The position numbers were made by a program, and so were the translations under genes. A stretch of 64,000 nt of DNA from Pedobacter helvus (GTDB taxonomy: Bacteria > Bacteroidota > Bacteroidia > Sphingobacteriales > Sphingobacteriaceae). The stretch covers positions 992,001 to 1,056,000 of the forward strand of contig NZ_SRMP01000001.1 in the NCBI RefSeq assembly GCF_005925325.1, in the 5' to 3' direction. Of this stretch, positions 26,881-35,255 are shown piece by piece; the stretch's first letter is position 1, and each line of letters opens with the position of its first letter. Below the pieces are notes generated by a model. It made no database searches, was not told where the DNA came from, and saw only the letters and a list, made by a program, of their open reading frames with translations.

Positions 26881-26898
26881 CAAATTCTGTAGTTAAGA

Positions 26899-27342
26899 TT
26901 ATTCAGCTACTACTTCGAAAGCAACTTTTACTTTAACTTCTTTATGTAAGTTTAAGTTAGCTACATATTCACCTAAAGTTTTAGGCTCAGTTTCGAAAGT
27001 AATACGACGACGATCAACTTCAAAACCTTTAGCTTTTAATGCGTCAGCCACTTGGATTGTGTTAACAGCACCAAAGATTTTACCAGTTTCACCTGCTTTA
27101 GCACCGATGCTTAATTTAACATCAGCTAATTGAGCAGCTACGCCTTCAGCATCTTTCTTAATTTTATCTTGTTTAAAAGCAGCTTGTTTTAAGTTTTCTG
27201 CTAATACTTTTTTTGCAGAAGGAGTTGCTAAAATTGCAAAACCTTGTGGAATTAAGTAGTTACGACCAAAACCAGGTTTTACCGTAACGATATCATCTTT
27301 CTCACCTAGTGATTTGATATCTTGCTTTAAAATAATTTCCAT
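26899..27342 (-). CDS. rplI: 50S ribosomal protein L9
   Basis: 147 aa. The N-terminal domain has EIILKQDIKSLGEKDDIVTVKPGFGRNYLIPQG (split here for reference), then a connecting helix and the C-terminal domain (GKIFGAVNTIQVADAL, RRITFE). Last gene of the rpsF-rpsR-rplI operon, ten bases after rpsR and followed by a strong terminator. Confidence 0.97.
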   Translation of the reverse strand: MEIILKQDIKSLGEKDDIVTVKPGFGRNYLIPQGFAILATPSAKKVLAENLKQAAFKQDKIKKDAEGVAAQLADVKLSIGAKAGETGKIFGAVNTIQVADALKAKGFEVDRRRITFETEPKTLGEYVANLNLHKEVKVKVAFEVVAE

Positions 27343-27352
27343 TGCTCAGTTC

Positions 27353-27616
27353 CTATTTTAATTGGTCAGTAACGAAAGGCAACAAACCGATGTGACGAGC
27401 ACGTTTTACTGCTTGAGCCACTTTACGTTGAAACTTCAAAGAAGTACCAGTTAAACGACGAGGTAAAATTTTACCTTGCTCATTAACAAATTTCAACAAA
27501 AAGTTTGCGTCTTTGTAATCAATATATTTAATACCATTTTTCTTGAAACGGCAATATTTTTTTCTGTTATCCTCCACTTTTGGAGCAGTAACATATTGGA
27601 TTTGATCTCTTGCCAT
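27353..27616 (-). CDS. rpsR: 30S ribosomal protein S18
   Basis: 87 aa. [19 protein letters not shown] and the C-terminal [29 protein letters not shown] are classic S18. It binds S6 on the platform of the 30S subunit. It starts on the last base of the rpsF stop, suggesting translational coupling. No ssb gene is inserted between S6 and S18, unlike in Firmicutes. Confidence 0.97.
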   Translation of the reverse strand: MARDQIQYVTAPKVEDNRKKYCRFKKNGIKYIDYKDANFLLKFVNEQGKILPRRLTGTSLKFQRKVAQAVKRARHIGLLPFVTDQLK

Positions 27617-27978
27617 TACGCTGAAGCCTCCTCTTTCTTAGGTTTTTTGTTAAAAGCACCACTGCGTTTTTTCTCGCTATATGCAATTGCATGACGATCT
27701 AACTTAACAGTTAAGAAACGTAAAACACGCTCATCACGTTTCAATTCTAGCTCTAACTTGTTTATTAATTCACCACCAGACTTGTATTCTGTAAGATGAA
27801 AGAATCCGTTTCCTTTCTTGTCGATTGGATACGCTAATTTTCTCAAACCCCAATTATCTTCTGCGATAATTTCGGCTCCGCCATCAGTAATGACGCTTGT
27901 AAATTTAGCAATTGCCTCTTTTGCAGCATCTTCTGACAACAACGGGGTAAGAACGATAACAGTTTCGTACTGATTCAT
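27616..27978 (-). CDS. rpsF: 30S ribosomal protein S6
   Basis: 120 aa. [20 protein letters not shown] begins the ferredoxin-like fold; [18 protein letters not shown] and the end of the core [13 protein letters not shown] are typical, followed by a Lys/Glu tail. It heads its operon, with a perfect promoter at 28028-28058 and a small leader hairpin. Confidence 0.96.
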   Translation of the reverse strand: MNQYETVIVLTPLLSEDAAKEAIAKFTSVITDGGAEIIAEDNWGLRKLAYPIDKKGNGFFHLTEYKSGGELINKLELELKRDERVLRFLTVKLDRHAIAYSEKKRSGAFNKKPKKEEASA

Positions 27979-28010
27979 TGTTGTATTTAATTAATTTTTT
28001 AATTTATGTC

Positions 28011-28058
28011 CGTTCTAAAACGGGCTGCAAATGTAACAATATATTTCTATAAATCAAA
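28011..28058 (-). promoter_or_regulatory. rpsF promoter and leader hairpin
   Basis: On the minus strand TTTG (28055-28058), 19 bases, TACATTTG (28028-28035): a perfect Bacteroidota promoter. The predicted start is near 28021, and CCGTT-TTAG-AACGG (28011-28024) forms a hairpin at or near the 5' end of the leader, which could be an S6:S18 autoregulatory site. Confidence 0.75.
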
Positions 28059-28102
28059 GCGTTGTTTTGAAAAGAGTTACGAGCATTTGCGAACGTTCAA
28101 CA

Positions 28103-29344
28103 CTAAAATCTATAGTTTATCCCTAACTTAAGCTTGTTTAGCTTAATTCCATAGGCAACATAGTTATCGCTAATGGTGCTAGGCAAAACATAAGTGAACG
28201 AGGCATCAAGCTTTTTAAAGAGAATTACACCAGCAGATATTGGTATTTGGAGACTTATCTTTTTGAAATCAAGTCCTGGCGATTCATTGTACATAGACGA
28301 GTAACGGAACGTCTTGATATTATCCTTCGTATCAGCATACCTCATTGCAATCCCTAAGCCTAGATATACTTTTTGTTTATCCGAGCTGTAGAGATTACGC
28401 AACAGGCTTACTGATAAAGTTCCGGAAAACTGTTTAAAATCATGCTTATTTTCAGTAATCACGGGAGTAGTTTCTTTATTTTCAATTGAATGTTCTGAGT
28501 TTAAAACACCAACCTCTGCATCTATCCTGAAAAAAGTTCTTGCATAAGCTGGGTTAATATAGATATCCATTCCAACATTTACGAAAGGCACTACTGCATT
28601 TTTAGAAGTAGCCGTACTCTTTGCAAGCGCATGTTCACCATCATATTTAGTTGCTAAACTAGAGACACCTCCGCCTACATAAAAAGTAAAGGGCCTATAT
28701 TTTGATTTTTCCTTGCGATAATCGTTGATCAAACTCACCACCTTTACTATATCATTCTCATTGTACAAGACTCTCTCCAGCTTAAACTCTTCTATTTGGG
28801 CACCGTATTTTCTAGACAACAGCAACAACTGTGTTTGGTATTTTGGATTATTAATGATTTGGGAGCCATTATTAACATCATAAAAACTATAGAACATCAG
28901 TTCTACTGGTTCTTTTTCATTTTCTTCTTTGACGTAAAAACGAGGCTTTATATTATCTACGTAAGTATATAACTTTAGATTTTTACCGTTCTGTAAAACT
29001 CTTAAAAAGACAGTCACTCGCTTACTGGTGGTATCGATACCTGTCGACAACTTCCCTAAATTAACTTCACCCTGGCTAACATTAACAGTATGACGTTCGT
29101 AACTATCTCTATCGTACAAACCAAAAGCAATACAATCTTCTACAGAAAACCGTTGTACAGCGGCATTTGTATTTGATTTAAACTGCACTTGGCTAAGCGT
29201 ACTGCCAATTTCCTTGCCTAATATATAACCTACTAGCGTGTCGCCATTAAGTTTCACCATATAACCTTTAAAGAAATCGTTTTGAGAAAAAGATAGAAAA
29301 GGACATAGAATTAATCCGAAGATTAAAAAGCGTAATTTGAGCAT
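28103..29344 (-). CDS. Probable outer-membrane beta-barrel protein, function unknown
   Basis: 413 aa with a signal peptide (LRFLIFGLILCPFLSFSQ). The N-terminal half (GYMVKLNGDTLVGYI onward) resembles a small beta domain seen in Bacteroidota envelope proteins; the C-terminal half (TFYVGGGVSSLATKY to LGINYRF) has alternating strands of an outer-membrane barrel, ending in an aromatic residue. Promoter at 29366-29398. The specific family was not recognised. Confidence 0.7.
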   Translation of the reverse strand: MLKLRFLIFGLILCPFLSFSQNDFFKGYMVKLNGDTLVGYILGKEIGSTLSQVQFKSNTNAAVQRFSVEDCIAFGLYDRDSYERHTVNVSQGEVNLGKLSTGIDTTSKRVTVFLRVLQNGKNLKLYTYVDNIKPRFYVKEENEKEPVELMFYSFYDVNNGSQIINNPKYQTQLLLLSRKYGAQIEEFKLERVLYNENDIVKVVSLINDYRKEKSKYRPFTFYVGGGVSSLATKYDGEHALAKSTATSKNAVVPFVNVGMDIYINPAYARTFFRIDAEVGVLNSEHSIENKETTPVITENKHDFKQFSGTLSVSLLRNLYSSDKQKVYLGLGIAMRYADTKDNIKTFRYSSMYNESPGLDFKKISLQIPISAGVILFKKLDASFTYVLPSTISDNYVAYGIKLNKLKLGINYRF

Positions 29345-29365
29345 ATAGATAATAATAGATTAGCA

Positions 29366-29398
29366 CAAATATATGTAAATGAGTTAAATATGCATCAA
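29366..29398 (-). promoter_or_regulatory. Candidate promoter of the barrel gene at 28103
   Basis: On the minus strand TTG (29396-29398), 22 bases, TATATTTG (29366-29373). The start would lie about 15 bases before the ATG. Confidence 0.55.
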
Positions 29399-29401
29399 CA
29401 C

Positions 29402-29430
29402 AAAAAAGCACCGCCAATGGCAGTGCTTTT
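29402..29430 (-). terminator. Rho-independent terminator
   Basis: On the minus strand AAAAGCACTGCC pairs with GGCGGTGCTTTT around ATT, followed by TT. It ends transcription of the gene at 29458-30048. Confidence 0.88.
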
Positions 29431-29457
29431 ACTCTCTCTTATATATATGTTGCTAAA

Positions 29458-30048
29458 CTAAAGCTTGATTGTTTCAGAATACTCCTGACCTGCAGATCTA
29501 ACTACGAAAGTTAATTCTTTAGACAATGTTTTACTCACATCAAATTTCTTAGCTACTTTAGAATCGTTGCTGTAAACATCATCGTGAAGTTTCTCATTAT
29601 ATTCATTGTAGATTACCAGTTCAACTTCTCCGGAGCAAACACCGTTTAAATCTAAAGTTACCATATTGTTTTCTTTAATAAACACTGGTCTTTTGATTTC
29701 TGTAACAACCGGCTGTGAAAGGACCGCATTGTCTGTCTTGATCTCTATTTGATAAGTAATTAACTTAGAGTTGGATTCCATTTTAAGTTTATAAGATCCT
29801 TCTGGTAAAGAACTTAAATCATAAGTCTGAAATTTATTACCAATCGTTTTAACGCGATCTTGGTAAAGCACATCGTCATTGGCAGTATATAGGGTCACAT
29901 CAAACTGCTTTGAATCGTTAGTAATAAAGCTCACCCATTTGCTATTTTCTTTGGCTACTTTAACCAAAAGCTCCATATCGTCTGCCTTAGCAACATTTGC
30001 CATAAACACGGTAAGGATAACTAAACTAAAATTGAATAACTTTTTCAT
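29458..30048 (-). CDS. Secreted protein with Ig-like repeats, function unknown
   Basis: 196 aa with a signal peptide (FNFSLVILTVFMANVAKA). Two beta-sandwich-like segments are suggested by similar patterns: VTLYTANDDVLYQDRVK then YDLSSLPEGSYKLKM, and VELVIYNEYNEKLHDDVY then FDVSKTLSKELTFVV. This resembles DUF3244-type proteins. Probably periplasmic or surface exposed. Own -7 box at 30088-30095 and own terminator. Confidence 0.7.
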   Translation of the reverse strand: MKKLFNFSLVILTVFMANVAKADDMELLVKVAKENSKWVSFITNDSKQFDVTLYTANDDVLYQDRVKTIGNKFQTYDLSSLPEGSYKLKMESNSKLITYQIEIKTDNAVLSQPVVTEIKRPVFIKENNMVTLDLNGVCSGEVELVIYNEYNEKLHDDVYSNDSKVAKKFDVSKTLSKELTFVVRSAGQEYSETIKL

Positions 30049-30087
30049 TGTGATTTGCCTTAATTGTTAATACTTATTTAACAATAG

Positions 30088-30095
30088 CAAAGTTA
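30088..30095 (-). promoter_or_regulatory. -7 box TAACTTTG
   Basis: Perfect TAnnTTTG on the minus strand 40 bases before the ATG of the Ig-like protein gene. No good -33 element at the expected distance. Confidence 0.4.
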
Positions 30096-30221
30096 GGCAG
30101 TAATTACATCGTTATTATATCCCATATTCGCTAATATATATGCTATTTTAACCACATTAAAACAGATTAAACACAAAACAATCAAAAACACATATCTTTT
30201 TGTTAATTTAGCATCATTAAC

Positions 30222-31091
30222 ATGAAAAAGATAAAACCCAGTTTTGAGATTGTTGAACCTTCATTCGGAAGTTCATTCTATTACTCTAAATACCAACAAA
30301 ACGCTAACAACAAAGCGCATTTGTGGCACTATCATCCAGAAATAGAGATGGTATTTGTTAATGGCGGAACAGGAAAGCGCCAAATAGGTAGCCATATTTC
30401 TTACTATACTGATGGAGATTTGATTTTAATTGGCAGCAATTTGCCACACTGCGGATTTACCGACGAAACCACGGGGAATACTAACGAAGTTGTGATACAA
30501 ATGAAACCTGATTTTTTAGGAACTGACTTTTTGACCCTGAAAGAAACAAAAGGTATTGCCAACTTATTTGAAAAAGCAAAATACGGTATTGCCTTTGGCG
30601 AAGACACGAAGAAGCTGGTTGGCCCTATTTTAGATAAAATGAATACGCTGTGGCCTTTCGAAAAGCTACTGGCACTTTTAGGCGTACTCAGGGAACTGGA
30701 ACAGGCATCGGATTACAAACTGCTAAACGCACAAAATTTCTCCTTAGAAATGCAAGCGCAAGACAATGACAGGATCAACATGGTTTTCAATTATGTTAAA
30801 GATCATTTTACCGAAGAGATTAGCTTAGATCAAGTTGCCGAAATGACCAGCATGACAGTTCCGGCTTTTTGTAGGTACTTTAAAAAGATGACCAAAAAGA
30901 CCTTCACTAAGTTTGTGAACGAATATAGAGTGGTACACGCCTCGAAACTTTTAGCCGAAAAACCAACTAGTATTGCTAATATCAGCTACGAAAGTGGCTT
31001 TCATAATTTTAGTCACTTTAATAAGATTTTTAAGGAATTTACAGGGAAGAGCGCATCGCAGTATAGAAAGGAGTTGAAGTCGATTATATAA
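30222..31091 (+). CDS. AraC-family transcriptional regulator with cupin domain
   Basis: 289 aa. An N-terminal cupin sensor (HLWHYHPEIEMVFVNGGTGKRQIG, in part) includes metal/sugar-type His residues. Two C-terminal helix-turn-helix motifs follow: ISLDQVAEMTSMTVPAFCRYFKK and PTSIANISYESGFHNFSHFNKIFKEFTG. Such regulators often control carbohydrate use, but no sugar genes lie next to it and its target is unknown. Confidence 0.9.
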   Translation: MKKIKPSFEIVEPSFGSSFYYSKYQQNANNKAHLWHYHPEIEMVFVNGGTGKRQIGSHISYYTDGDLILIGSNLPHCGFTDETTGNTNEVVIQMKPDFLGTDFLTLKETKGIANLFEKAKYGIAFGEDTKKLVGPILDKMNTLWPFEKLLALLGVLRELEQASDYKLLNAQNFSLEMQAQDNDRINMVFNYVKDHFTEEISLDQVAEMTSMTVPAFCRYFKKMTKKTFTKFVNEYRVVHASKLLAEKPTSIANISYESGFHNFSHFNKIFKEFTGKSASQYRKELKSII

Positions 31092-31268
31092 GTGATCAGG
31101 AAACAGTGGTCAGGGATTAGTAGCTAGAGGTTAGGAATTAGTCATGGGAAACAATTAGCCAGTTAACCATTGATTAGATATTAGCGCCTGATCAAAACCA
31201 ACACCCTTCTGCGATTTTTCAACATTCCAAAATTCAACATTTCAACTCCATAAAAAATCCCTATTTTC
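31092..31268. repeat. Low-complexity spacer before dnaX
   Basis: It contains AGTGGTCAGGGATTAGTAG (about 31106-31124), shared with 18625-18643 and 19741-19759, and a duplicated ATTCAACATT / TTTCAAC stretch. Near the end TTTC, 18 bases, TATTTTCG (31262-31269) is a weak promoter candidate that would make the dnaX message nearly leaderless. Confidence 0.45.
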
Positions 31269-31274
31269 GTGCCA

Positions 31275-33098
31275 ATGGAAAATTTTATTGTTTCTGCCCG
31301 TAAATATCGCCCAGCCACGTTTGAAACCGTAGTTGGTCAGCAGCATATTACCGGAACTTTAAAAAACGCCATTAAAAACAACCAGCTGGCGCAAGCTTTT
31401 CTATTTTGCGGACCTCGTGGTGTAGGTAAAACAACCTGTGCCCGTATCTTAGCGAAAACCATTAACTGTACTAGTTTAACTGCCGAGCAAGAAGCCTGTG
31501 GTACTTGCGAAAGCTGCCAATCTTTCCAATCTGGACATTCTTTTAACTTTCATGAGCTAGATGCTGCATCTAATAACTCTGTAGATGATATCAGAAGTTT
31601 GATTGAGCAAGTAAGAATACCGCCACAAGCAGGAAAATACAAAATCTATATTATAGATGAGGTTCATATGTTATCTACAAGTGCGTTTAACGCATTTTTG
31701 AAGACATTGGAAGAACCACCATCTTATGCCATATTTATTTTAGCTACCACAGAGAAGCATAAAATATTGCCAACCATTTTATCTCGTTGTCAGATTTTTG
31801 ATTTCAACAGGATACAAGTTGATGATATTTCTAATCACCTAGCTAAAATTGCCGAAAGGGAAAGCATTTCTACCGATAATGACGGTCTACACATCATCGC
31901 TCAAAAAGCGGATGGCGGTTTGCGTGATGCGCTTTCAATGTTTGACCAGATTGTTAGTTACACCAATAGAAATGTAACTTATAAGGCGGTAATTGCCAAT
32001 CTGAACATTTTAGATTACGACTACTATTTTAAGCTAACCGATTTTTTAACCAGCGGTGATGTGAGTAATACGCTCCTACTTTTCAATGAGATATTGAATA
32101 ACGGATTTGATGGTAACAACTTTATCAACGGTTTAGCTGGTCACTTCAGAAATTTATTGGTTGGAAAAGACAATCAGACTATCCAACTTTTAGAAGTAAG
32201 CGAAAATATTAAACAGAAATATCTGGCACAAAGTAATGGCGCTAATTTAGGCTTCATTTTAACGGCACTGAATTTAGCTAACCAATGCGACCTTAATTAC
32301 AAGAATAGTAAAAATCAACGGCTGCAGGTTGAGCTGGCACTCATTAAAATGTGCCACATTCCATCCGTAATACAACTCGCCAACACAGCAACTGACCAAG
32401 ATCAGGATAAAAAAAAAACTTTAGTTAGTTCTGGGCAAACGCAAAGCACAAGGCCGAAAGACCAAAACGAAACAGTAACTGAAACTCCTAAACCTACCGC
32501 TCCAGCATCCGTAGAAAAAAAGGAAGAACCTGCAGTTCCAAAAATAGCACAGACGGTTCCTCCAAAAACAGAGGCGCCAAAAGTGAGCGCAGCACCTACT
32601 TCTCCTATCAAAATACAACCTTTAGCTAAAAATACTGGTGGATCAATGATCCCATCGTTAACAGATTTTAGTAGTGGAAATAATTTAGAGGGAGAAGATA
32701 AAGGACCACAGTATGTTAGTGGGAGTGATACGCAAGCTTTTACCCAAGATCAATTTATGGCAGTTTGGAAACAATGTATTCAAAAGGCGAATGCCGAAGA
32801 CAAAATACATTTGTTTACTTTGCTTAGCAGTAATGAGCCTATTATAGATGGAACAGATATTATCGTTTCCATTGAAAACATAGCACTTGAAAGCACTTTA
32901 CAAGATGAAAAAATTGAGTTGCTTAACTTTATCAGATCGCAACTCAAAAATTTCGATATTCAAATAGTTACTAAACGGATAGAACCGAAACAGAGTAACA
33001 GAATTTACAGCAATAAAGATAAATACGCTTACCTAGTTGAGAAAAATCCGCAATTAGAGGAAATGCGTAAGCGCTTTAATCTAGACCTGTTGCCTTAG
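31275..33098 (+). CDS. dnaX: DNA polymerase III subunit gamma/tau
   Basis: Clamp-loader ATPase, 607 aa from ATG 31275; the longer frame opens at GTG 31269. Walker A GPRGVGKT (46-53), a zinc module (the CGTCESCQSF region), Walker B IYIIDEVHML, sensor ILATTEKHKILPTILSRCQ and the SRC arginine finger are intact. Domain III ends near residue 375, followed by a Lys/Pro/Thr-rich linker (about 380-470) and a tau C-terminal domain. Ten A at 32409-32418 encode Lys379-381 plus the next base; a slip either way meets a stop within a few codons. See findings. Confidence 0.95.
   Translation: MENFIVSARKYRPATFETVVGQQHITGTLKNAIKNNQLAQAFLFCGPRGVGKTTCARILAKTINCTSLTAEQEACGTCESCQSFQSGHSFNFHELDAASNNSVDDIRSLIEQVRIPPQAGKYKIYIIDEVHMLSTSAFNAFLKTLEEPPSYAIFILATTEKHKILPTILSRCQIFDFNRIQVDDISNHLAKIAERESISTDNDGLHIIAQKADGGLRDALSMFDQIVSYTNRNVTYKAVIANLNILDYDYYFKLTDFLTSGDVSNTLLLFNEILNNGFDGNNFINGLAGHFRNLLVGKDNQTIQLLEVSENIKQKYLAQSNGANLGFILTALNLANQCDLNYKNSKNQRLQVELALIKMCHIPSVIQLANTATDQDQDKKKTLVSSGQTQSTRPKDQNETVTETPKPTAPASVEKKEEPAVPKIAQTVPPKTEAPKVSAAPTSPIKIQPLAKNTGGSMIPSLTDFSSGNNLEGEDKGPQYVSGSDTQAFTQDQFMAVWKQCIQKANAEDKIHLFTLLSSNEPIIDGTDIIVSIENIALESTLQDEKIELLNFIRSQLKNFDIQIVTKRIEPKQSNRIYSNKDKYAYLVEKNPQLEEMRKRFNLDLLP
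32409..32418 (+). promoter_or_regulatory. A10 slippery run in dnaX (candidate gamma-forming site)
   Basis: Ten consecutive A follow GAT and precede CTTTAG. One base fewer gives three Lys, Leu, then TAG; one more gives three Lys, Asn, Phe, Ser, then TAG. Either product would be about 382-384 aa: domains I-III without the tau part. This matches the logic of the Thermus thermophilus dnaX transcriptional slippage site. No strong downstream hairpin was seen, favouring polymerase slippage over ribosomal shifting. Confidence 0.6.
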
Positions 33099-33493
33099 CT
33101 CGGTCTGTCGTTTTTTGGATAGCCCTCTTCGTCCAAGTCATCTCTAAAATCTTCTTCTGTTTGTGCCAACAACTTGTCTGCCGGATCTAGTAAAACACTG
33201 TCGCCTGTTTCGTCGATATGCATGCCATTTCCGTCAATCTGCTCATCTACTTGTCCATCTTCGTCATATTCGTTACCTACGTATGGATTGGCCTCATCAT
33301 AGGTACTGTCATCGTTTACCGCTCCAGTAGAAATGGTATCGTAAGGTAATGGATGATCATAGTCCTTTTCTTCGCCTTTTACATCGTATTCAAAACTGTT
33401 CTTATCCTTGTTGTATGAGAGTTCATTAAAATCTTTGGTTTCGCCAAGATCGCTTGAATGAAGTCTATCATTGGCTGGTTTTTGATTTTCCAT
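33095..33493 (-). CDS. Acidic, probably disordered small protein
   Basis: 132 aa, very rich in Asp, Glu and Asn (for example EYDEDGQVDEQIDGNG and FRDDLDEEGYPKN), with no signal peptide, membrane helix or Cys. Its stop overlaps the dnaX stop by three bases in opposite orientation. A perfect 10-copy 7-bp tandem repeat begins 7 bases upstream of the ATG. I recognise no family. Confidence 0.65.
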   Translation of the reverse strand: MENQKPANDRLHSSDLGETKDFNELSYNKDKNSFEYDVKGEEKDYDHPLPYDTISTGAVNDDSTYDEANPYVGNEYDEDGQVDEQIDGNGMHIDETGDSVLLDPADKLLAQTEEDFRDDLDEEGYPKNDRPS

Positions 33494-33500
33494 GGTTATA

Positions 33501-33571
33501 GTATTTAGTATTTAGTATTTAGTATTTAGTATTTAGTATTTAGTATTTAGTATTTAGTATTTAGTATTTAG
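33501..33571. repeat. Tandem repeat (GTATTTA) x10
   Basis: Ten perfect 7-bp units fill 33501-33570, immediately upstream of the acidic-protein gene (start 33493, minus strand), where its leader and possibly promoter should be. Perfect short tandem repeats are prone to copy-number change; seven is not a multiple of three but is outside the coding region, so any effect would be on expression. Confidence 0.95.
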
Positions 33572-33922
33572 AGAAACCTACACCGCTTTGCATTTGTTTT
33601 TTAAAGCGCTTATTTTTTTATTTTGAAGAGCAATTTTCTGCTAGTATGTTCCGAAAGTCCCGCTTTACATTCTTTCGAATAAAGCTTGTGGGTTAATAAA
33701 GCTAACCATTTTTTTTAAAATCGAGATACATTGCAACCGGTTCTATTTTACTAAGTTAGTGAAATGAATGTTCAACTTTCTAGTCCTCCGCATACTATTT
33801 CTTTCTGCACTTCCCAAGCTAAAAGTGATAAAATACCTCGGCATTTTTAATCATTTGGGCTAAAGCCTTTATTATATATTGCGAACCATCAGCTGAAACA
33901 TGGTTATGAATTTTCATTTTTA
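33572..33922. other. Non-coding gap, no gene recognised
   Basis: AT-rich, with one GTTCCGAAAGTCCCG unit (near 33648) of the dispersed ACTTTCGGAC family. No ORF with coding character, no tRNA and no clear terminator was seen. Confidence 0.5.
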
Positions 33923-33953
33923 TTTGTATTAAATCTAAATAATATTAATTTTG
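33923..33953 (+). promoter_or_regulatory. Perfect Bacteroidota promoter
   Basis: TTTG (33923-33926), 19 bases, TAATTTTG (33946-33953). The predicted start near 33960 leaves a leader of about 13 bases before GTG 33973. Confidence 0.75.
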
Positions 33954-33972
33954 CATTAACAATTAATTTACT

Positions 33973-34344
33973 GTGCAAAAGACTAAAGAATTATCATTTC
34001 CTGTTGCAACATTTGAAGAAGTATTCGCTACCGCAAGCGGTGCTATTTTTCAATCAGATTCAGAGAAATGTTGGTACATAGACTTTGCCGGGAAGTTAGC
34101 TCGTTTCGATTACAGAAATCTTTTAAAGCTTAAAAAAGCAGTCTACAACATCAATATTGAAGAAAAGTTATTAAGCAGTGACAAAACTGCGGATGTAGAA
34201 ATCATCTTCATTTGCGCTTGTGACCATTCTTATGTGGTTACCTTGTTAGAATTGATCAAACTAAAAGAAATCTTGCAAGGCACCTTCGTAATGTTGGAAC
34301 TCAACCACATCATCCACGATCGTCTGTTTCGTGTCATCGCTTAA
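33973..34344 (+). CDS. Hypothetical protein upstream of ferritin
   Basis: 123 aa, mixed alpha/beta, no signal peptide or membrane helix. The start is a GTG, supported by the perfect promoter 20 bases upstream; there is no in-frame ATG near the start. Segments KCWYIDFAGKLARFDYRNLLKLKKAV and VEIIFICACDHSYVVTLLELIKLKEIL are the most distinctive, with a CAC and an H-rich end (HIIHD). No family recognised. It points the same way as ferritin, but each gene has its own promoter. Confidence 0.65.
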   Translation: MQKTKELSFPVATFEEVFATASGAIFQSDSEKCWYIDFAGKLARFDYRNLLKLKKAVYNINIEEKLLSSDKTADVEIIFICACDHSYVVTLLELIKLKEILQGTFVMLELNHIIHDRLFRVIA

Positions 34345-34380
34345 ACTAAGACTTAGACTCGTTCCGAATTATTAATAATT

Positions 34381-34413
34381 TCTTTCACAGAACATTATCG
34401 CTGTAACTTTGTA
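34381..34413 (+). promoter_or_regulatory. Candidate ferritin promoter
   Basis: TTTC (34385-34388), 17 bases, TAACTTTG (34406-34413); the -7 box is perfect, the -33 off by one. It leaves a leader of about 100 bases before the ferritin ATG. Confidence 0.5.
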
Positions 34414-34518
34414 GTGTTCTAACAAAGAAATCAGAGATGAATTGTTATGATTTTAAATCCAACTGAACAAAGGATAATCATAATGGTTTATTAATAATTA
34501 ACAATAAAATCTCGCAAA

Positions 34519-35049
34519 ATGAAAGATATCATGAGAATTAAAAGTTTGCTATCGGAAGAGATAGAAACTTTGATCAACCAACAAATAAAAAAAGAAGCAC
34601 ATTCATCTTCAATATACTTATCTATGGCATCTTGGTGCAATAGAAACGGGTACGATTTTTCTGCTGATTATTTCTTTAAACAAGCAGAAGAAGAAAGACA
34701 ACACCAATTAAAATTCTTCAAATATGTGTTAGATATGGGTGGAAATGCAATTTCTCCAGATGTAAACAACATTAAACAAGAATACAACTCTTTCCGCGAA
34801 GTATTTGAAGAGGCTTTAGAACAAGAAGTTAGTGTGACACAATCTATCAAAAACATTGCTGCTCGTTGTCACAAAGAGCAAGACTATGTTACTTTAGAAT
34901 TTTTAAACTGGTTCTTTAGAGAGCAACGTGAAGAAGAATATAAAGCACGTAGAGCTTTGGAATTGTTCGAGGTAATTGGCGAAGAAGGTACTGGCAGATG
35001 GCAAATCGACAAGCATGTTGGCCAGATTTCTTACGACAGCGAAGCGTAA
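34519..35049 (+). CDS. ftnA: Ferritin
   Basis: Iron-storage protein of 176 aa, bacterial non-heme type. Ferroxidase ligands are visible in EAHSSSIYLSMASWC and EEERQHQLKFFKY (the ExxH motif), then WFFREQREEE. KYVLDMGGNA follows as in the family. ATG 34519 is kept; ATG 34531 (MRIKSLLSEEI) is an alternative. It is a single gene with its own terminator. Its -7 box differs from iron-box regulation, and no Fur site was recognised. Confidence 0.93.
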   Translation: MKDIMRIKSLLSEEIETLINQQIKKEAHSSSIYLSMASWCNRNGYDFSADYFFKQAEEERQHQLKFFKYVLDMGGNAISPDVNNIKQEYNSFREVFEEALEQEVSVTQSIKNIAARCHKEQDYVTLEFLNWFFREQREEEYKARRALELFEVIGEEGTGRWQIDKHVGQISYDSEA

Positions 35050-35151
35050 TTTAAGTTAAAAGTAAAAAGTCGAAAATTAAAACCTGACCAACAGGAATTA
35101 AAAAATTCAACAGTTTCCCAAAAACGAAACAACAAAACAAAACAATAATTG

Positions 35152-35182
35152 AAGGTGTGTACAACAAGTACGCACCTTTTTT
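35152..35182 (+). terminator. Rho-independent terminator of ferritin
   Basis: AAGGTGTGTAC pairs with GTACGCACCTT (one G-T wobble) around AACAA, followed by TTTT. It lies about 100 bases after the ferritin stop. Confidence 0.88.
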
Positions 35183-35255
35183 GTTTAATTTTGAGTTATA
35201 TACTTGCTACAGCATCTATTAACAAATCGTAATTGTGAGGTACGAATAAAAGCCT

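Noticed and set aside
33501..33571. Possible CRISPR array
   Set aside because: The repeats are 7 bp, directly adjacent, without spacers, and no cas gene is nearby.
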